Shown piece after piece: positions 6,345 through 8,409 of a stretch of DNA of 8,409 nucleotides; the stretch's first letter is position 1, and the number at the start of each line of letters is the position of its first letter. The translations under genes were made by a program, and so were the position numbers. Where the stretch lies: NCBI RefSeq assembly GCF_946222815.1, contig NZ_CAMJRK010000065.1, positions 1-8,409 on the forward strand. Reading direction: 5' to 3'. The notes under the pieces were generated by a model. The model was not told the DNA's origin. It made no database searches and worked only from the letters and a program-made list of their open reading frames with translations. Source of the DNA: an uncultured Leuconostoc sp. Lineage in GTDB: Bacteria > Bacillota > Bacilli > Lactobacillales > Lactobacillaceae.

Positions 6345-7136
6345 ATGAAACTTAAAGTGGCGATAGCACAAATTGATATTGCTTTGGGAGATCCTAAACA
6401 TAATCAGCAAACAGTGGCTTATTATGCCAAAAAGGCCGCCAAGGTCAATGCCGACGTGTTAATTTACCCAGAAATGTGGAATACAGGATATGCGTTAGCT
6501 GAGTTAACTCAGTTAGCAGATAATAATGGCCAAGATAGTCAGCTATTACTTAGCAAATTAGCCAAGCAATATCATTTGAATATTGTAGGGGGATCTGTAG
6601 CAATCAAACAAAACCATCAATTTTATAACACGATGTTTGTTTTTGATGCATTAGGTCAAAAAGTTTCTGAATATAATAAATTACATCTTTTTGGTTTAAT
6701 GAATGAGAAAAAATATGTGTCTGCCGGTAGCGCAGTCAATACTTTTGACTTAGCAGGTATTAAGTCGGCGGCAGCAATCTGCTATGATATTCGTTTTCCA
6801 GAATGGTTGCGCACGATGATGTCAGTTGGACCCCAAGAAATTTTGTATGTGGTTGCTGAGTGGCCCATTCAACGCATTGAACAGTGGCAAATCATGTTAC
6901 AGGCACGGGCCATTGAAAATCAGACATTTGTTGTTGCAGCTAACCGTGTTGGTCGAGATAAAGATAATGTGTTTGGTGGTCGCTCATTGATTATCGATCC
7001 TTTGGGGCATATTTTACAGCAAGCAGGGGATGAGCAAGAAACATTGCTAATTGGAGACATCAATATTGGTGATGAAAAAGCTGTTCGCGGTCAAATACCG
7101 ATTTTTGATGATCGACGACCTGAGTTATACTATTAG
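6345..7136 (+). CDS. mtnU: Nitrilase-superfamily carbon-nitrogen hydrolase, probable omega-amidase (MtnU-like)
   Basis: The 263-residue cytosolic enzyme carries the complete nitrilase-superfamily triad: Glu43 in YPEMWNTGY (41-49), Lys112 in EYNKLHLFG (109-117) and Cys147 in AAICYDIRFPEW (143-154). The second conserved glutamate is probably Glu121 in NEKKY. The family includes Nit2-type omega-amidases, which hydrolyse 2-oxoglutaramate to 2-oxoglutarate and ammonia. The adjacent aminotransferase resembles MtnE, and the same gene order (ykrU-ykrV, now mtnU-mtnE) occurs in Bacillus subtilis. The pair would use glutamine as amino donor, the amidase pulling the reaction forward. I use the ATG at 6345, six bases after AAGAGGA; a TTG two codons upstream (6339) is adjacent to that site and too close to use it. 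The stop codon overlaps the mtnE ribosome binding site. The natural substrate is inferred from family and context, not shown directly. Confidence 0.82.
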   Translation: MKLKVAIAQIDIALGDPKHNQQTVAYYAKKAAKVNADVLIYPEMWNTGYALAELTQLADNNGQDSQLLLSKLAKQYHLNIVGGSVAIKQNHQFYNTMFVFDALGQKVSEYNKLHLFGLMNEKKYVSAGSAVNTFDLAGIKSAAAICYDIRFPEWLRTMMSVGPQEILYVVAEWPIQRIEQWQIMLQARAIENQTFVVAANRVGRDKDNVFGGRSLIIDPLGHILQQAGDEQETLLIGDINIGDEKAVRGQIPIFDDRRPELYY

Positions 7137-7144
7137 GAGAAATT

Positions 7145-8329
7145 ATGCAATTTGAAAAATCAGATTTACTTAAAACATTGCCTAAGCAGTTTTTTGCGTC
7201 ACTTGTTGCCAAAGTAAATGCTAAAATTGCAGCAGGTGCAGATGTGATTAATTTAGGACAAGGTAATCCAGATTTACCAACACCTGATTATATTGTCAAA
7301 GCTATGCAAACGGCGACAGCTAAAGCTGCTGATCATAAATATTCATTATTTCGTGGTGAATGGCGCTTTAAAGAGGCAATTGCTCAATTTTATTTAACTG
7401 AATATGGTGTGACCATTGACCCTAAAACAGAAGTAGCAATTTTGGCGGGCAGTAAAATTGGGTTAGTTGAACTACCCTGGGCATTGATGAATCCTGGAGA
7501 TACCCTCTTATTAACAGATCCGGGATATCCAGATTATTTGTCTGGTGCTGCTTTAGGTCGTGTTAATTACGAAACAGTGCCACTTAAACGGGAAAATGAT
7601 TTTCTAATAGATTATTCAGCAATCCCTGGGCCAACAGCAAAAAAAGCTAAATTTCTTTACATGAATTATCCTAATAATCCAACAGGTGCAGTCGCTACAA
7701 CTGAATTTTATGAACAAACAGTTGCATTTGCGAAGCATAATAGTGTGGGAATTGTTTCAGATTTTGCCTATGGGGCAATTGGATTTGATGGACATAAGCC
7801 ACTGTCATTTTTACAAACACCAGGTGCCAAAGATGTCGGCATTGAGACCTATACGCTGTCGAAAACATTTAACATGGCAGGTTGGCGTGTTGGTTTTGCA
7901 GTAGGGAATGCAGATATGATTGAAGCGATTAATCTTATCCAAGATCATCTCTTTGTCTCAATTTTTCCAGCAATACAAGATGCAGCAGTTGCGGCATTAA
8001 GCAATACCCAAGCACGTCACAATGTTGTTAAGTCATTACAAAAAACATACGAAAGTCGTCGAAATGCTTTTGTTTCAGCTGTGCGCGAATTTAATTGGGA
8101 ACCTTATCTACCTAAGGGTGCTTTTTATGTGCTCATGCCAGTACCAAAGGGGTATACTTCAGCTGAATTTGCTGATTTGTTGTTAACAGAGGCCAATGTT
8201 GCCGTAGCAGATGCATCTGGGTTTGGTGATAAAGGCGAAGGCTACATCCGTGTGGGATTAACAATTGAAGAAATACGCCTAGTAGAGGCTGCAAAAAGAA
8301 TTGGACAATTGGCAGTTTTTAAAGCATAA
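7145..8329 (+). CDS. mtnE: PLP-dependent class I/II aminotransferase, probable glutamine/2-oxo acid transaminase (MtnE-like)
   Basis: The 394-residue product is a fold-type I aminotransferase of normal length. Visible residues are the substrate-binding loop NLGQGNPDLPTP (36-47), Tyr66 in HKYSLFRG, NYPNNPTG (174-181) with Asn178, Asp206 and Tyr209 in SDFAYG, the PLP-binding Lys240 in TYTLSKTFNMAGWRVG (235-250) and the carboxylate-binding Arg369 in YIRVGL. The N-terminal LPKQFFASLVAKVN (12-25) resembles MtnE/YkrV, which aminates 2-oxo-4-methylthiobutyrate to methionine. The partner amidase suggests glutamine as donor. Close relatives are often annotated only as aspartate or aromatic aminotransferases, so the exact substrate is uncertain. 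The gene starts eight bases after mtnU, with AGGAGA (7135-7140) overlapping the mtnU stop, so the two are cotranscribed and probably translationally coupled. Its stop lies inside the terminator stem. Confidence 0.83.
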   Translation: MQFEKSDLLKTLPKQFFASLVAKVNAKIAAGADVINLGQGNPDLPTPDYIVKAMQTATAKAADHKYSLFRGEWRFKEAIAQFYLTEYGVTIDPKTEVAILAGSKIGLVELPWALMNPGDTLLLTDPGYPDYLSGAALGRVNYETVPLKRENDFLIDYSAIPGPTAKKAKFLYMNYPNNPTGAVATTEFYEQTVAFAKHNSVGIVSDFAYGAIGFDGHKPLSFLQTPGAKDVGIETYTLSKTFNMAGWRVGFAVGNADMIEAINLIQDHLFVSIFPAIQDAAVAALSNTQARHNVVKSLQKTYESRRNAFVSAVREFNWEPYLPKGAFYVLMPVPKGYTSAEFADLLLTEANVAVADASGFGDKGEGYIRVGLTIEEIRLVEAAKRIGQLAVFKA

Positions 8330-8351
8330 ACGCGAGCGTTTATGCGATTTT
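8324..8351 (+). terminator. Rho-independent terminator of the mtnU-mtnE operon
   Basis: GCATAAACGC (8324-8333) and GCGTTTATGC (8336-8345) are perfect reverse complements separated by two bases, so the practical hairpin has a four-base loop. A short T run (8348-8351) follows. The mtnE stop codon is within the left arm. The U-tract is short, so read-through is possible. Confidence 0.75.
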
Positions 8352-8372
8352 AAAAATAAGGGAAAGAAAGTA

Positions 8373-8400
8373 TTGACAAAGGAAAAAAAGAGCGTATAGT
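8373..8400 (+). promoter_or_regulatory. Strong promoter reading out of the window
   Basis: TTGACA (8373-8378, perfect) and TATAGT (8395-8400, five of six matches) have 16-base spacing, with an A/G-rich spacer. The transcript would start just beyond the window's end. The near-consensus boxes fit a highly expressed gene, a stable RNA or a leader-controlled gene, but what follows is not visible. Confidence 0.65.
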
Positions 8401-8409
8401 AATAGTAGT

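Noticed and set aside
7686..7904. A 72-codon plus-strand frame within mtnE.
   Set aside because: It is a shifted frame over the conserved PLP-binding part of mtnE, with no family features.

Overview
The window looks like chromosomal DNA from a low-GC lactic acid bacterium. A member of the Leuconostoc/Weissella group or another Lactobacillaceae lineage fits best. This is inferred from the AT-rich base composition, short intergenic gaps, purine-rich ribosome binding sites, TTGACA/TATAAT-type promoters, and the gene families present. I cannot name the species from the sequence alone.

Layout. (1) Bases 144-779 encode a stand-alone GNAT-type N-acetyltransferase. (2) Bases 938-4992 are a tight three-gene operon for the accessory Sec proteins Asp1, Asp2 and Asp3, which in Gram-positive cocci and lactobacilli serve the export and glycan O-acetylation of serine-rich repeat adhesins. 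It has its own extended -10 promoter and ends in a bidirectional terminator. The usual partners (SecY2, SecA2, the GtfA/GtfB glycosyltransferases and the adhesin) are absent from the window. (3) Bases 4997-6241 hold a divergent pair: a hotdog thioesterase of the MenI type on the minus strand and MenB (1,4-dihydroxy-2-naphthoyl-CoA synthase) on the plus strand. These are consecutive steps of menaquinone synthesis, and the start codons are separated by only 36 bases. (4) Bases 6345-8329 are a two-gene operon for a nitrilase-family omega-amidase (MtnU-like) and a class I/II aminotransferase (MtnE-like). The pair can couple glutamine-dependent transamination of a 2-oxo acid to hydrolysis of the resulting 2-oxoglutaramate. 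(5) The window ends with a terminator for that operon and then a strong promoter reading out to the right.

How the genes work together. Each block is a self-contained transcription unit. The asp operon is the most unusual block: Asp2 keeps a complete Ser-Glu-His triad, whereas Asp3 appears to be a shortened, collinear and catalytically dead relative of Asp2. The men and mtn blocks look like ordinary metabolism. I saw no tRNA or rRNA gene, CRISPR array, insertion sequence or other mobile element, and no gene-free stretch reaches 300 bases.
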